60,603 nucleotides of DNA from assembly GCF_000359745.1 (NCBI RefSeq), contig NZ_AQHN01000028.1, positions 1-60,603 on the forward strand, read 5' to 3'. The notes beneath the pieces are model-generated. The model was not told the origin of the DNA. It saw nothing but the letters and a program-made list of their open reading frames with translations, and ran no database searches. Source of the stretch: Rhizobium freirei PRF 81 (lineage in GTDB: Bacteria > Pseudomonadota > Alphaproteobacteria > Rhizobiales > Rhizobiaceae). The position numbers and the translations under genes are program-made. This document shows, in pieces, positions 8,074 to 17,800 of the stretch (position 1 is its first letter; each line of letters opens with the position of its first letter).

Positions 8074-8907
8074 ATGCAGGAGACAACTATCGCCGTGGCC
8101 CCGAATGGAGGGCGCCGCACGAAACAGGATCATCCTGCCATTCCTTTGACGGCCGCGGAACTGGCGCGCACTGCCCGCGAATGCCTGGAGGCGGGGGCCT
8201 CGATGATCCATGTCCATGTTCGCAAACCGGACGGTACACATCTGCTGGATGCCGATGCCTATCGGGTCGCGATTGCCGCGATCCGCGCCGAGGTGGCGGA
8301 CAGAATGGTGATTCAGATCACCAGCGAGGCGTTGGGAATCTACTCACCTGCCGAACAGATCGACGTTGTGAAGGCCGTGCGCCCGCAGGCCGCGTCCCTT
8401 GCGTTGCGTGAACTTGTCCCCGATCCGTCCCATGAAACGGCATTCGCGGACCTGCTCGCCTGGATGCGCGGGGAAGCCGTGGTGCCTCAGATCATACTCT
8501 ATGAGCCTTCGGAAGCAGTTCGTTTGGCAGAATATCGCCGGCGCGGCCTGCTGGCGTTCGATGATGTGCCTGTGCTCTACGTGCTGGGACGTTACTCCGT
8601 TGGGCAGACCTCGGCACCCGCCGATCTTTTGCCCTTTCTTGCGCCGGACATGCCGCGTTTCTCCCATTGGAGCGTCTGCGCATTCGGCCGTCACGAAACG
8701 GCGTGCGTCACCGCTGCAGCGCTTCTCGGAGGACACGTCCGTGTCGGTTTCGAGAACAATCTCCATAGGGCAGACGGCAGATTGGCGTTATCGAATGCCG
8801 ACCTGGTACATGACGTAGAGTTCGCGCTTCGACATCTCGGGCTGCGGCCTCAGCGCAATAGTACCGATGGGCATGGGGTGCATAGTAACTTGCCCCAGCA
8901 CGAATAG
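8074..8907 (+). CDS. 3-keto-5-aminohexanoate cleavage (BKACE) family enzyme
   Basis: A 277-residue TIM-barrel protein of the BKACE (formerly DUF849) family, which condenses a beta-keto acid with acetyl-CoA to give a CoA ester and acetoacetate. The zinc ligands are in place: His46 and His48 in MIHVHVRKPDG, and Glu227 in VRVGFENN. The core strand QITSEALG and the segment VPVLYVLGRYSVGQ also fit. The ribosome binding site AGGAGG lies 5 bases before the ATG. Family members differ in which beta-keto acid they take, and I cannot read that from the sequence. Divergent pairing with RpiR and an aminotransferase suggests that the keto acid comes from transamination. Confidence 0.88.
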   Translation: MQETTIAVAPNGGRRTKQDHPAIPLTAAELARTARECLEAGASMIHVHVRKPDGTHLLDADAYRVAIAAIRAEVADRMVIQITSEALGIYSPAEQIDVVKAVRPQAASLALRELVPDPSHETAFADLLAWMRGEAVVPQIILYEPSEAVRLAEYRRRGLLAFDDVPVLYVLGRYSVGQTSAPADLLPFLAPDMPRFSHWSVCAFGRHETACVTAAALLGGHVRVGFENNLHRADGRLALSNADLVHDVEFALRHLGLRPQRNSTDGHGVHSNLPQHE

Positions 8908-8930
8908 GATTGAGGCGTATTCGAGAAAAG

Positions 8931-8956
8931 GCCCCGGACGGGGGATCCTCCGGGGC
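8931..8956 (+). terminator. hairpin after the BKACE gene
   Basis: An 8-base stem (8931-8938 and 8949-8956) with a 10-base loop lies 23 bases beyond the stop codon. No U-tract follows on the plus strand, so it may act as an mRNA 3'-end stabiliser or a Rho-dependent site rather than a classic terminator. Confidence 0.4.
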
Positions 8957-9013
8957 AAGAGTGAGCGTGTTTCCAGAATATTTCCATCTTTGGAGGACAT
9001 ATCTCTCTAAGAC

Positions 9014-9039
9014 TATTCCAATTGACTTTAATTGGAATA
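9014..9039. promoter_or_regulatory. perfect 10-bp inverted repeat in AT-rich gap
   Basis: TATTCCAATT (9014-9023) and its exact complement (9030-9039) flank 6 bases. It sits in an AT-rich island (about 9000-9175) quite unlike the flanking genes, about 600 bases upstream of the CUT1 operon. No adjacent start codon explains it. It may be a protein-binding site, or part of an acquired segment. Confidence 0.45.
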
Positions 9040-9152
9040 ATTGAATATTGCCAGAAATAAGATGAATCGTAAAGGTTATAGGTAAAAAGTGCGATAGAAA
9101 TATTAATTTATATATGGATAAGTTTGCTGAATTTCTGAATTTATCCTTGCGT

Positions 9153-9171
9153 CAGCCAATTTCATTGGCTG
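9153..9171 (+). terminator. small hairpin followed by T-rich tract
   Basis: CAGCCAAT (9153-9160), a 3-base loop, then the exact complement (9164-9171), followed by TTATTGCT. The shape resembles a weak Rho-independent terminator on the plus strand. No gene is visible immediately upstream, so it may be a relic. Confidence 0.35.
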
Positions 9172-9329
9172 TTATTGCTAGAGGAGAGTCAGCCTCTATG
9201 TTTCTCGTGGCCGACACATGAGTATGTCAGCGGATAGAGGCAAGGGTGAAAATCTCACTGTTGATTGCGTAGCGACCTGACCAAGCTTTCCACCCCGTGT
9301 TGAGCCGACCGGAAGTTCGAACCGTCGAC

Positions 9330-9405
9330 CTTTTCAAGGCATTGGATTCGCCTCGACGGGTCTGAGTAAAATCGCAATCAGGCTCAAAATCTCGCGAAAC
9401 TCAAC
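9330..9405 (-). repeat. dispersed degenerate repeat, copy A
   Basis: This stretch shares the ordered blocks TTTTCAAGG, TTGGATTC, GTAAAATC, GCAATC and TCAAAATCTCGCGA with segments at about 28655-28735 and 54811-54886. Read on the minus strand it encodes EFREILSLIAILL and then, after a one-base shift, DPSRRIQCLEKVDGS. This matches the clean frame seen in copy C. It is a decayed coding-like element at the junction between two gene modules. Confidence 0.6.
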
Positions 9406-9518
9406 ACTTCTGGCCCCGACGATCCCATCTCGCCAGCGTCGGTAAACTTGGCTCCAAGGTCGGCGGCGTGTTTTCATCCAAGCGCTGGCTTGCTCTCCCC
9501 GGCATCCTCCGAATAATC

Positions 9519-9534
9519 TTGCACACGTGTTCAA
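9519..9534. promoter_or_regulatory. LacI-type operator candidate before the CUT1 operon
   Basis: TTGCACACGTGTTCAA reads almost the same on both strands (14 of 16 positions symmetrical) around a central CG at 9526-9527, which is typical of LacI-family operators. It lies about 100 bases upstream of the binding-protein start. The operon encodes its own LacI regulator at 15009-16013. The rest of the 728-base gap from 8908 holds only the hairpins, AT-rich island and repeat listed separately. Confidence 0.6.
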
Positions 9535-9635
9535 TTTGTCATTTGGCCGTTATGTTTCCCCCCTAGAGCGGAGTGGTCACGTTTTCGCGGGTTTTCAAAG
9601 CGGCCACGCACCGCTCTTCCGGAGAGATGAAGAAA

Positions 9636-10982
9636 ATGACCATTTTGCGGACTCTGAAATCCATCACCGTCGCGGCCGCCATTCTGGCCTCGACTTCCGT
9701 ATTCGCATTCGCCAAGGACGTTTCCATCAGCGTATGGGCCGGCGGCACCGGTCCGAACGATGTCTATCGCCTCGACGCCATCGAGATCGCAGCCCAGCAG
9801 CTGCAGCGCCAGGCCGCGCTCAAGGGGCAGGACCTGAAGATCACCGTCGAGAAGAAAGCCTATTCCGGCTGGGACGATTTCAAACAGGCGCTGACCCTTG
9901 CCGCCGAAGCTAAGACCGCCCCGAACATCGTCGTCAGCGGCCATGAGGACATCGCGCCCTGGTCCCAGGCCGGCCTCATCGTTCCGATCGAGAATTACGT
10001 CGATCTCGACGCCTGGCCGCTCAACGGCATCTACGAGAACCTGCTGCAGATTGCCTCCTACAACGGCACCGTCTACGGCATCCCGCAGGACGCCGAATCC
10101 CGCCCGATGTTCTTCTGGAAGCCGCATATGAAGGCGATCGGCTATAGCGATGCCGATCTGGACGCACTGCCGCAGAGCGTCAAGGACGGCAAGTACACCA
10201 TGAAGAACCTGCTCGAAGACGCCAAGAAGATGCAGGACAAGGGCCTTGTTCAGTCGGGCTACGGCTTCTATCCACGCAACAGCAACGGCCCAGATTACTG
10301 GCAGTTCTACACCAGCTTCGGCGGCACGATGGAAAAAGACGGCAAACTCGTCTTCGACAAAGCTGCCATGACACGCACCTACCAGTTTTTCGCTGATGCC
10401 GTTAAGGCGGGTGTCACGAAGAAGAACCATATCGGCATGCCGAGCGATCAATGGTGGAAAGAGGTCGCGACCGGCAAGGCCGGCATCTGGGACGGCGGCA
10501 CCTGGCACTATGCCCGCCTCGTCAATCAGGAAGGTCTCAAGGACTTCTTCGGCAACATGATCTTCACGCTGATCCCGGCGGGCGAGGGCGGCAAGGCCAA
10601 CACACTGACCCATCCTCTCGTCTATCTCCTGACTGCCGGTCACGACAAGGAGGACACCGAGATCGCCGCTCAGCTGATCGCGATCGCGTCCGAGCCGCGC
10701 ATCAACGCGCTGCATGCGGTCAAATCCGCTCATCTCGGCATTTCCCAGGCTGAATCCGAGGTCGATTTCTACTCGGCCGACCGCTGGACGCGTGAAGCTA
10801 CCGAGCGCCTGCTGCCGCATGCCAATGCAATGCCGAACAACTCCGATTTCGGCTCCTATTGGAACATCATGTGGAAGAATCTCCAGGCATCCTGGACCGG
10901 TGACAAGACCGTCGACGCTGCCATCGGCGATGCCGAGAGCGAGCTGAAGAGCACGCTCGGCGACAAGATTGTCATCCGCTAG
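9636..10982 (+). CDS. CUT1 ABC transporter substrate-binding protein
   Basis: A 448-residue extracytoplasmic solute-binding protein (family 1, sugar or glycerol-phosphate type). It has a signal peptide (TLKSITVAAAILAS, likely cleavage after AFA) and a mature chain with the usual SVWAGG start, AAEAKTAPNIVVSG, YGIPQDAESR and GIWDGGTWHY. I prefer the ATG at 9636 because GGAGAG (9621-9626) lies 9 bases upstream; an ATG at 9627 would touch that site. It is the first gene of the transporter operon and is followed by a strong hairpin. The ligand is not evident from sequence; the downstream phosphodiesterase and phosphatase genes suggest a phosphodiester (inference). Confidence 0.88.
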   Translation: MTILRTLKSITVAAAILASTSVFAFAKDVSISVWAGGTGPNDVYRLDAIEIAAQQLQRQAALKGQDLKITVEKKAYSGWDDFKQALTLAAEAKTAPNIVVSGHEDIAPWSQAGLIVPIENYVDLDAWPLNGIYENLLQIASYNGTVYGIPQDAESRPMFFWKPHMKAIGYSDADLDALPQSVKDGKYTMKNLLEDAKKMQDKGLVQSGYGFYPRNSNGPDYWQFYTSFGGTMEKDGKLVFDKAAMTRTYQFFADAVKAGVTKKNHIGMPSDQWWKEVATGKAGIWDGGTWHYARLVNQEGLKDFFGNMIFTLIPAGEGGKANTLTHPLVYLLTAGHDKEDTEIAAQLIAIASEPRINALHAVKSAHLGISQAESEVDFYSADRWTREATERLLPHANAMPNNSDFGSYWNIMWKNLQASWTGDKTVDAAIGDAESELKSTLGDKIVIR

Positions 10983-10997
10983 GAGCGAAGCATCCTT

Positions 10998-11023
10998 CCG
11001 GGCGGCGGCGAGCCGCCGCCCGG
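10998..11023 (+). promoter_or_regulatory. intercistronic hairpin after the CUT1 binding-protein gene
   Basis: A perfect 11-base GC-only stem (10998-11008 and 11013-11023) with a 4-base loop, in the 62-base gap between the binding-protein stop and the permease start. There is no U-tract. It probably stabilises the binding-protein message or tempers read-through. Confidence 0.7.
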
Positions 11024-11044
11024 TTGGCCGGCGAGGAGGCTTCC

Positions 11045-12346
11045 ATGAAATCGTCCAGAACGCTCGGACTGGTAATGATCGCGCCCGCGGCGATCATGAT
11101 CGTTCTCTTCTTCCTGCTGCCGGTCGTTTTGACCGCGGTCTTCTCGATGACCAACATGACGACCGCGACTGGCATTTCCGGCGGTGTCTACCAGATCGCG
11201 CCCAATTCGTTGATCACGATGAAATCGGCGATGCCCGACATCGCCGCCGAAATGGCCGAGCCGCGCTATGCGATTGACGAGGCGGGCCTCAAGGCCGTGG
11301 AAGGGCTGGGCCTTGCGCCTGGCATCGCTGCGGAATTGCGAGCCAAACATACAGGCGAAGTCTTCCCCAAGCGTCGCGACGCTGAGCGCATGATCAAGGA
11401 TCTAGCCGAACGGCCCTCGACACGCGACGTCAAGCAAATTGCCGGGCAGTTCAATCGCTCCGTCCTCAACACGCGCTTCGACAGCAAGGAACAGCTTTTT
11501 TCAGCGCTGGATGGCCTGGGCCTTAAACTAACGCCGGAACAGAAGGAAGCCGTCGCCAAGGCAGCCTACACCGGCTGGATCTGGACGACCGACAATTTTT
11601 CGCGCATGGCAGCCTCGCCCGATATGGCGCGCGTATTGTTGAATACCGCGCTTTATGTCGCGCTGGTGCTGGTGCTCTTCAACGTCGGTTATGCGCTGCT
11701 GCTCGCGATCTGGACACATTATCTGCCGGCCAGGCCAGCCTCCATCTTCCGCGGCATCTGGCTCGTGCCGCGCATCACTCCCGTCGTCATCTATGTGATG
11801 CTGTGGAAATGGCTTGCCTGGGATACCGGCTTCATCTCGGTCCTGATGGGCAAATTCGGCTATCCCCCCAAGAACTATCTACTCGACAGCGCCTACAATG
11901 CCTGGTTCTTTGTCGTGCTGATCAATGGTTTCATCGGCGCTTCGATGGGCATGCTGGTCTTTTCCTCGGCAATGAAAGCCATTCCGAAGAGCCAGTTTTA
12001 TGCAAGCGAGGTCGACGGCGCTTCGCGCTGGCAGCAGATCCGCTACATCATCCTGCCGCAGATGCGCTGGCCTATCCTCTTCGTTACCTGCTACCAGACG
12101 CTGTCGCTGCTTGCCTCCTTCAACGAAACCCTGCTCGCCACCAATGGCGGACCGGGAAACGCGACCGAAATCTGGGCGCTCGCCGCCTATCACACCGCGC
12201 TCAAGAATTATGCCGGAAACCTAGAATACGGACTGGGCGCCGCCATGGCGCTGGTGCTCGTCGTCATCGGCGTCACTCTGTCGCTTCTCTATCTGCGTGT
12301 CTTCAATTACGGCACGCTTGTCGCCAAGCCCCTGATCGAGGATTGA
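11045..12346 (+). CDS. CUT1 ABC transporter permease with large extracytoplasmic insertion
   Basis: A 433-residue MalF/UgpA-type permease, about 130 residues longer than usual. The first membrane helix lies at about residues 7-34. The segment WTTDNFSRM, which normally follows within 20-30 residues, appears only at about 180. The inserted part (about 38-178) is hydrophilic, helical in character and contains two weakly similar GLGL-centred blocks. The remaining core is ordinary, with the EAA loop SEVDGASRWQQIRYIILPQ and helices to the C-terminus. The start at 11045 has GAGGAGG upstream. It pairs with the 12349-13191 permease; the 2-base gap shows tight coupling. Confidence 0.87.
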   Translation: MKSSRTLGLVMIAPAAIMIVLFFLLPVVLTAVFSMTNMTTATGISGGVYQIAPNSLITMKSAMPDIAAEMAEPRYAIDEAGLKAVEGLGLAPGIAAELRAKHTGEVFPKRRDAERMIKDLAERPSTRDVKQIAGQFNRSVLNTRFDSKEQLFSALDGLGLKLTPEQKEAVAKAAYTGWIWTTDNFSRMAASPDMARVLLNTALYVALVLVLFNVGYALLLAIWTHYLPARPASIFRGIWLVPRITPVVIYVMLWKWLAWDTGFISVLMGKFGYPPKNYLLDSAYNAWFFVVLINGFIGASMGMLVFSSAMKAIPKSQFYASEVDGASRWQQIRYIILPQMRWPILFVTCYQTLSLLASFNETLLATNGGPGNATEIWALAAYHTALKNYAGNLEYGLGAAMALVLVVIGVTLSLLYLRVFNYGTLVAKPLIED

Positions 12347-12348
12347 CC

Positions 12349-13190
12349 ATGGTCGAACGATCGCAGCCCTCGGCAAATTACCGCAGCTGGCCCGTCATAT
12401 CGGCGCTCACCATCGTGAGCCTGCCGCTGCTCTTGATGTATGTCTATCTCTTCCTCGACACGGTGACGGTGAAACAGGCGGATGCGTTGCTACCCTCCGG
12501 TTTCACACTCCAGCATTGGCGCTTCCTATGGCAGACGGCGGAGGGCAAAGCGAACATCTGGCAGGTGACCGCGAATACGCTGCTCTTTTCGGCCTGCACC
12601 ACCAGTCTCGTCCTCATCGTCTCGTCGATGGCGGGCTATGTGCTGTCGCGCCTGAACGTGCCGGCGCGTGGCTTCTTCCTTGCTGGCGTCATGGTGCTGC
12701 ATGCGTTCCCCTCAGTGACGCTGATCATCGCCATCTTCATCGTGTTGCAGATGATCGGGCTCTACAATTCGCTGATCGGCGTCATCCTGGTAAAGGCGGC
12801 GATCGACCTGCCGCTCGGTATCTGGCTGATGAAGGGCTTCTACGACACCGTGCCATGGGAGATCGAAATGGCCGGCGTCGTCGACGGCGCTTCGCGTTTC
12901 AGGGTGTGGCGCAGCCTCGTGCTGCCGCAGGTCCAGCCCGGGATCATGGCGCTCGGCCTGTTTTCCTTCCTCTCCGGCTGGGGAGAGTTCATCCTGCCGC
13001 AGGTGCTGGCGCCGGGCAACCAGGTGCAGGTGCTTTCGGTCTATCTCGCAGCATTCCTCGCCGACGACAACAATTATGATTTCTACATGTTCAAGGCAGT
13101 CGGCGTCTTCTACCTCGTTCCGGTGCTGCTGGTTTACGCGCTCTTCAACAAATACCTCATGAACATCTACGGCAGCGGGAGCAAAGGCTG

Positions 13191-13191
<1 letters not shown>
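12349..13191 (+). CDS. CUT1 ABC transporter permease
   Basis: A 280-residue MalG/UgpE-type inner-membrane permease with about six hydrophobic helices. The cytoplasmic EAA loop is MAGVVDGASRFRVWRSLVLP, which docks on the ATPase. It starts 2 bases after the stop of the first permease gene, and its TGA overlaps the ATG of the ATPase by one base (TGATG). It forms half of the channel of this importer. Confidence 0.9.
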
Positions 13192-14245
<1,054 letters not shown>

Positions 14246-14246
<1 letters not shown>

Positions 14247-15025
14247 TGCCCCGCGATTTCTCGACATTTTTTGGGCGTTACGGCTGGCCATCCGGCAAGG
14301 GGCGGCTTCCGTTCTGCATTGGCCATCGCGGCGCCAGTGGCCACGAGCGCGAGAATACGATCGCCGCCTTCCGCCGCGCCGCTGAGCTCGGCGCGGAAAT
14401 GTGGGAACTCGATACGCAACTGACCAAAGACGGCGTGGTCGTCGTTTCGCATGACGACCACCTGGAACGTGTCTTCGGCATCGACCGCCGCATTTCCGAA
14501 ATGACAGCTACCGAGCTTGCCGCTCTCGACGGCGTCGACGTGCCGAGTTTTTCGGACGTCGCAGCTCTCGCTCGCGAAACCGGGACCGGTCTTTATGTCG
14601 AACTCAAGGCGCATGGAACCGGCATGCTCTGTTGGCGGCATCTTGCCGGAGTGAATCAGCGTTTCGCCTGTTTCGGCTCCTTCGATATCGCGCAGGTGCG
14701 CGAACTCAGCGATGCGGGCTGCGATTTTCCGCTTTCCGTGCTGGTGCGTGTCGGCCACGACCCGCATGCCCTTGGCGACGAAGCCGGTGCGGACATCCTG
14801 CATCTCTGTTGGGAGAAGGCAGGCGAGCGCCCGCAGGATCTGGTGACCGACGCGCTGATGCGCCGCGCCTTCGATGCGGGCCGTGAGATCGTGCTCTGGC
14901 ACGAGGAGCGGCCGGCCATTCTCGAAGACATCATGAAGCTGCCGGTTCTTGGCATCTGTACGGATCTGCCCGATCTGATGCGGCCCCCGGCGATGAGGGA
15001 AAAAGCAGTTGGCAGACAAGGATAA
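14246..15025 (+). CDS. glycerophosphodiester phosphodiesterase family protein
   Basis: A 259-residue GDPD TIM barrel. The catalytic and metal-binding set is complete: HRGASGHERENT with His27, Arg28, Glu36 and Asn37; ELDTQLTKDG with Glu54 and Asp56; and VVSHDDH with His69. Family enzymes split glycerophosphodiesters into an alcohol and glycerol 3-phosphate, and relatives act on other phosphodiesters such as agrocinopines. No signal peptide is seen, so it acts on imported substrate in the cytoplasm. It overlaps the ATPase gene by one base and the LacI gene by 17 bases. Confidence 0.9.
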
Positions 15026-16013
15026 GGGACCGCGCAAGGTAACGTCCTTCGACGTGGCGCGTGTGGCCGGCGTCTCGCGCGCCGCCGTTTCACGCGCCTT
15101 CACGCCGGATGCGAGCGTCTCTCCGAAGACGCGAGAGAAGGTCTATCAGGCCGCCAAGGAACTCGGCTATCGCGTGAATTATCTTGCCCGGAGCCTGACC
15201 AACAAACGCTCCGATCTCGTCGGCCTCGTCGCCGCCGGCCTCGACAATCCGTTCCGCACGCTGCAGATCGAGCATCTGGCAAAGGCGTTGCTCGCCCGTA
15301 ATTTCCGCCCGATCCTGCTGCCGACCTCTCAGGAGGCGGATACTTCGACTGTTATCGGCCAGCTGCTGCATTACGCCGTATCGGGTGTCATCGTCACCTC
15401 GGACGCGCCGCCGACCGAAATCTGCGAGCAGTGCGCGGCCGAAGGCGTACCGATCGTGCTGATCAACAAGGGCAACGACATTCCCTTTGTCGACCGTATC
15501 ATCTCGGATGACCGTATGGCCGGTCATCTGGCCGCCACCCATCTGATCGGCAGCGGCGTGCGAAAACCCGCCGTCATGGCCGCACCCGCGATATCCTATA
15601 CGTCACGGCGGCGCAGCGAGGCGTTCATCGCATGCTGCAAGCAGCTCGGTGCCGAGGCGCAACTTCTGCAAATCAGGATCAACGATTACCAAAGCGGCTA
15701 TGATGCGGCGGGCGAACTTGCCGCATCCGGCATCGACGGGCTGTTTTGCGCCAACGATTACATGGCCTGTGGCGTGGTCGACCGCCTGATGCAAGGCCGC
15801 GGTCGTAACGATACACCGCCGCTGCGCGTTATCGGCCATGACGACATTCCGCAGGCGAGTTGGTCCGCCTACGACCTCACGACCATCCGCCAGCCCTGCG
15901 ACTTCCAGGCCGAACAGACCGTCGACCTGCTGATGAGCCGGATGGCCGAACCGGACCTGACGGCACGGGTCGAATTCACGCCGGTGACGCTGATAAAAAG
16001 AAGGACTGCTTGA
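15009..16013 (+). CDS. LacI family transcriptional regulator
   Basis: A 334-residue regulator. The N-terminal helix-turn-helix and hinge lie at residues 10-65 (VTSFDVARVAGVSRAAVSRA, then the hinge helix YLARSLTNKRS), followed by a periplasmic-binding-protein-like effector domain. The start is a TTG inside the end of the phosphodiesterase gene, preceded by GAGGG; a TTG start inside an overlap suggests low, coupled expression. It is embedded in the operon, so control is probably autogenous. The palindrome at 9519-9534 is its likely operator (inference). Confidence 0.87.
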   Translation: MADKDKGPRKVTSFDVARVAGVSRAAVSRAFTPDASVSPKTREKVYQAAKELGYRVNYLARSLTNKRSDLVGLVAAGLDNPFRTLQIEHLAKALLARNFRPILLPTSQEADTSTVIGQLLHYAVSGVIVTSDAPPTEICEQCAAEGVPIVLINKGNDIPFVDRIISDDRMAGHLAATHLIGSGVRKPAVMAAPAISYTSRRRSEAFIACCKQLGAEAQLLQIRINDYQSGYDAAGELAASGIDGLFCANDYMACGVVDRLMQGRGRNDTPPLRVIGHDDIPQASWSAYDLTTIRQPCDFQAEQTVDLLMSRMAEPDLTARVEFTPVTLIKRRTA

Positions 16014-16837
16014 TGAATTGCGCATTCGATGCAGCCGCCATCCGCGCACGGGCGGAGGTCGCGATCACCATTGCCCTCGAGGTTGGACGGGAGACCGCGC
16101 GGTTTCGGCGCGACACCAATCCCGGCACCCTCGCCGTCGAGAACAAAGGATTGCAGGATTTCGTCACCGTCGCCGACAGAAAGGCCGAGCAGGCGATCCG
16201 CGATGGACTGCTGTCACATTTTCCGCACGATACTTTCATGGGGGAAGAGAGCGGCGGGTGCCCTGGCGGGGCCGGCACATGGGTCGTCGATCCGATCGAC
16301 GGCACGACCAACTATATTCGTGGCTTCCGTCACTGGGGCGTCTCGATCGCCTTCGTCACAGTTGGCAGGATCGAGATCGGCGTGGTCTACGACGCTGCCG
16401 AGGACAAGGTCTTCCACGCCATCCGCGGCGGCGGCGCTTTCAAGGGCGGGCGGCCGATCCATGCGGCTGCGACCGCCGACCCGGCCAATGCGCTTGCCAT
16501 TCTCGGCCATTCTCGCAAAACGAGCTTCGATGATCATCTTGCGCTCTCCAAGCGGCTCCACGAACGCGGCATGGACTATCGCCGCATGGGCGCAGCAGCG
16601 ATCGATCTCGTTCGTGTCGCCGAAGGCGCTGCCGACCTCTATTACGAACGCCATCTCAATGCATGGGACATGCTTGCCGGCGCGCTGATCGCAAAAGAAG
16701 CAGGGGCGACGGTGGCGATGCCGCCGGTCGACAGACTGCTTGCGGACGGCGGACCTGTCGTCGCCCATTCGCCGGGGCTTGCCGACGAATTCGCCTTCAT
16801 CCTCGATATCGAGGGATTGCCGCCCGTTTCCGGTTAA
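16013..16837 (+). CDS. inositol monophosphatase family phosphatase
   Basis: A 274-residue Mg-dependent phosphatase. The metal-binding motifs are GEESGG (Glu78 and Glu79), DPIDGTTN (93-100) and the C-terminal NAWDMLAGALI. Family members remove phosphate from inositol phosphate, sugar phosphates or 3'-phosphonucleotides. It is the last gene of the operon (TGATG overlap with the LacI gene). The logical role is to dephosphorylate the product released by the phosphodiesterase. Its end overlaps the convergent gene by 4 bases. Confidence 0.88.
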   Translation: MNCAFDAAAIRARAEVAITIALEVGRETARFRRDTNPGTLAVENKGLQDFVTVADRKAEQAIRDGLLSHFPHDTFMGEESGGCPGGAGTWVVDPIDGTTNYIRGFRHWGVSIAFVTVGRIEIGVVYDAAEDKVFHAIRGGGAFKGGRPIHAAATADPANALAILGHSRKTSFDDHLALSKRLHERGMDYRRMGAAAIDLVRVAEGAADLYYERHLNAWDMLAGALIAKEAGATVAMPPVDRLLADGGPVVAHSPGLADEFAFILDIEGLPPVSG

Positions 16838-17724
16838 CCCGCCATCCGCTGTTGCCAGGCGCGTTCGGTCGCCGGTGCCTCATCGGTGGTGATCTGGTCG
16901 GGTTTCAGGGCCATCAGCGCTGAGAAATTCATCCACTCCTCATCGCTGAAACCAGCTTCCGGATCCCTCAGAGTGAAGGTCCAGGCATCGACGCGTTTGC
17001 CCTCGTCCCGGCAGAGGCCGATCATATCCAGGCCTTCCTTGGCGGCATTCAGGATTAGCGACCAGTGGAGATAGATCGTGTCCGGTTCGGTTGGGCCGCG
17101 CAGGTCGGCGCGCAATTCCATCTCGACAGCTTTCCAACCGCCCGCTTTCCTGATGTCGTAAAGCTTATCGGACGGATCGATGCCGCGCAGCAGCTCGGGA
17201 AGCTTTTCCTTGACGGCGACGATGAGGTCTAGGCTGTTGCAGCTGATGATCACCGCGGCGGCGATATTCCGGAAATGCTCGGCAAGATGCCGGATGCCGC
17301 GTGCGCCGATCGCTTCGAAGTCGTCCTTCACGTCGAATTGCAGCAATGCGGCCGGATGCGTCGATTGCATCATGGTCGCGAGATCCTCGCTAAGGATCAG
17401 CGGCCGCCCTCCTTCCTGCATCCTAATATCGCTGAGGTCGGCGATGCTCTTCCCGGCGACCGGTCCATGTCCTGTCGTTTCGCCTTCGAGCCCCTTGTCA
17501 TGCAGCACCACGAAGCCGCCATCGCCGCGCACACGCAGGTCGAGCTCCATCGAAGCGCCGGCTGCGAACCCCTCCGACATCACCTCGACGGAAAACAGTG
17601 GATCGGCAAGCCGCTTGCGCAGCCGGTGCCATTTCAGGCGCGTGCGATGCCCCTCGTGCAAAATCTCCAGGCCCTGCGCATCCAGCAATCCCGTCATCTC
17701 TAACAAGTCTCCATGATGCCACAC
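16834..17724 (-). CDS. glycerophosphodiester phosphodiesterase-like protein
   Basis: A 296-residue protein (about 287 if it starts at the internal ATG at 17697). The barrel motifs MELDLRVRGDGGFVVLHDK fit GDPD: an ExD metal pair followed by the catalytic-loop His. The usual N-terminal HRG is replaced by GHRT about 40 residues earlier, and the region before MELDLR is longer than normal. Substrate or activity may therefore differ from the orthodox enzyme at 14246. It is convergent with the phosphatase gene and probably transcribed from its own promoter near 17750. Confidence 0.78.
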   Translation of the reverse strand: MWHHGDLLEMTGLLDAQGLEILHEGHRTRLKWHRLRKRLADPLFSVEVMSEGFAAGASMELDLRVRGDGGFVVLHDKGLEGETTGHGPVAGKSIADLSDIRMQEGGRPLILSEDLATMMQSTHPAALLQFDVKDDFEAIGARGIRHLAEHFRNIAAAVIISCNSLDLIVAVKEKLPELLRGIDPSDKLYDIRKAGGWKAVEMELRADLRGPTEPDTIYLHWSLILNAAKEGLDMIGLCRDEGKRVDAWTFTLRDPEAGFSDEEWMNFSALMALKPDQITTDEAPATERAWQQRMAG

Positions 17725-17800
17725 TCCTGGCTTGACGCGCCCTGATTATCAAGGGTCACAGGCGGCTTTTAGCGATGGGATGCCGCTTGGCAGCTAATGA

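Noticed and set aside
9531..10820. A 429-codon minus-strand frame
   Set aside because: It is antisense to the CUT1 binding-protein gene, a common effect in GC-rich DNA; it has no family motif.
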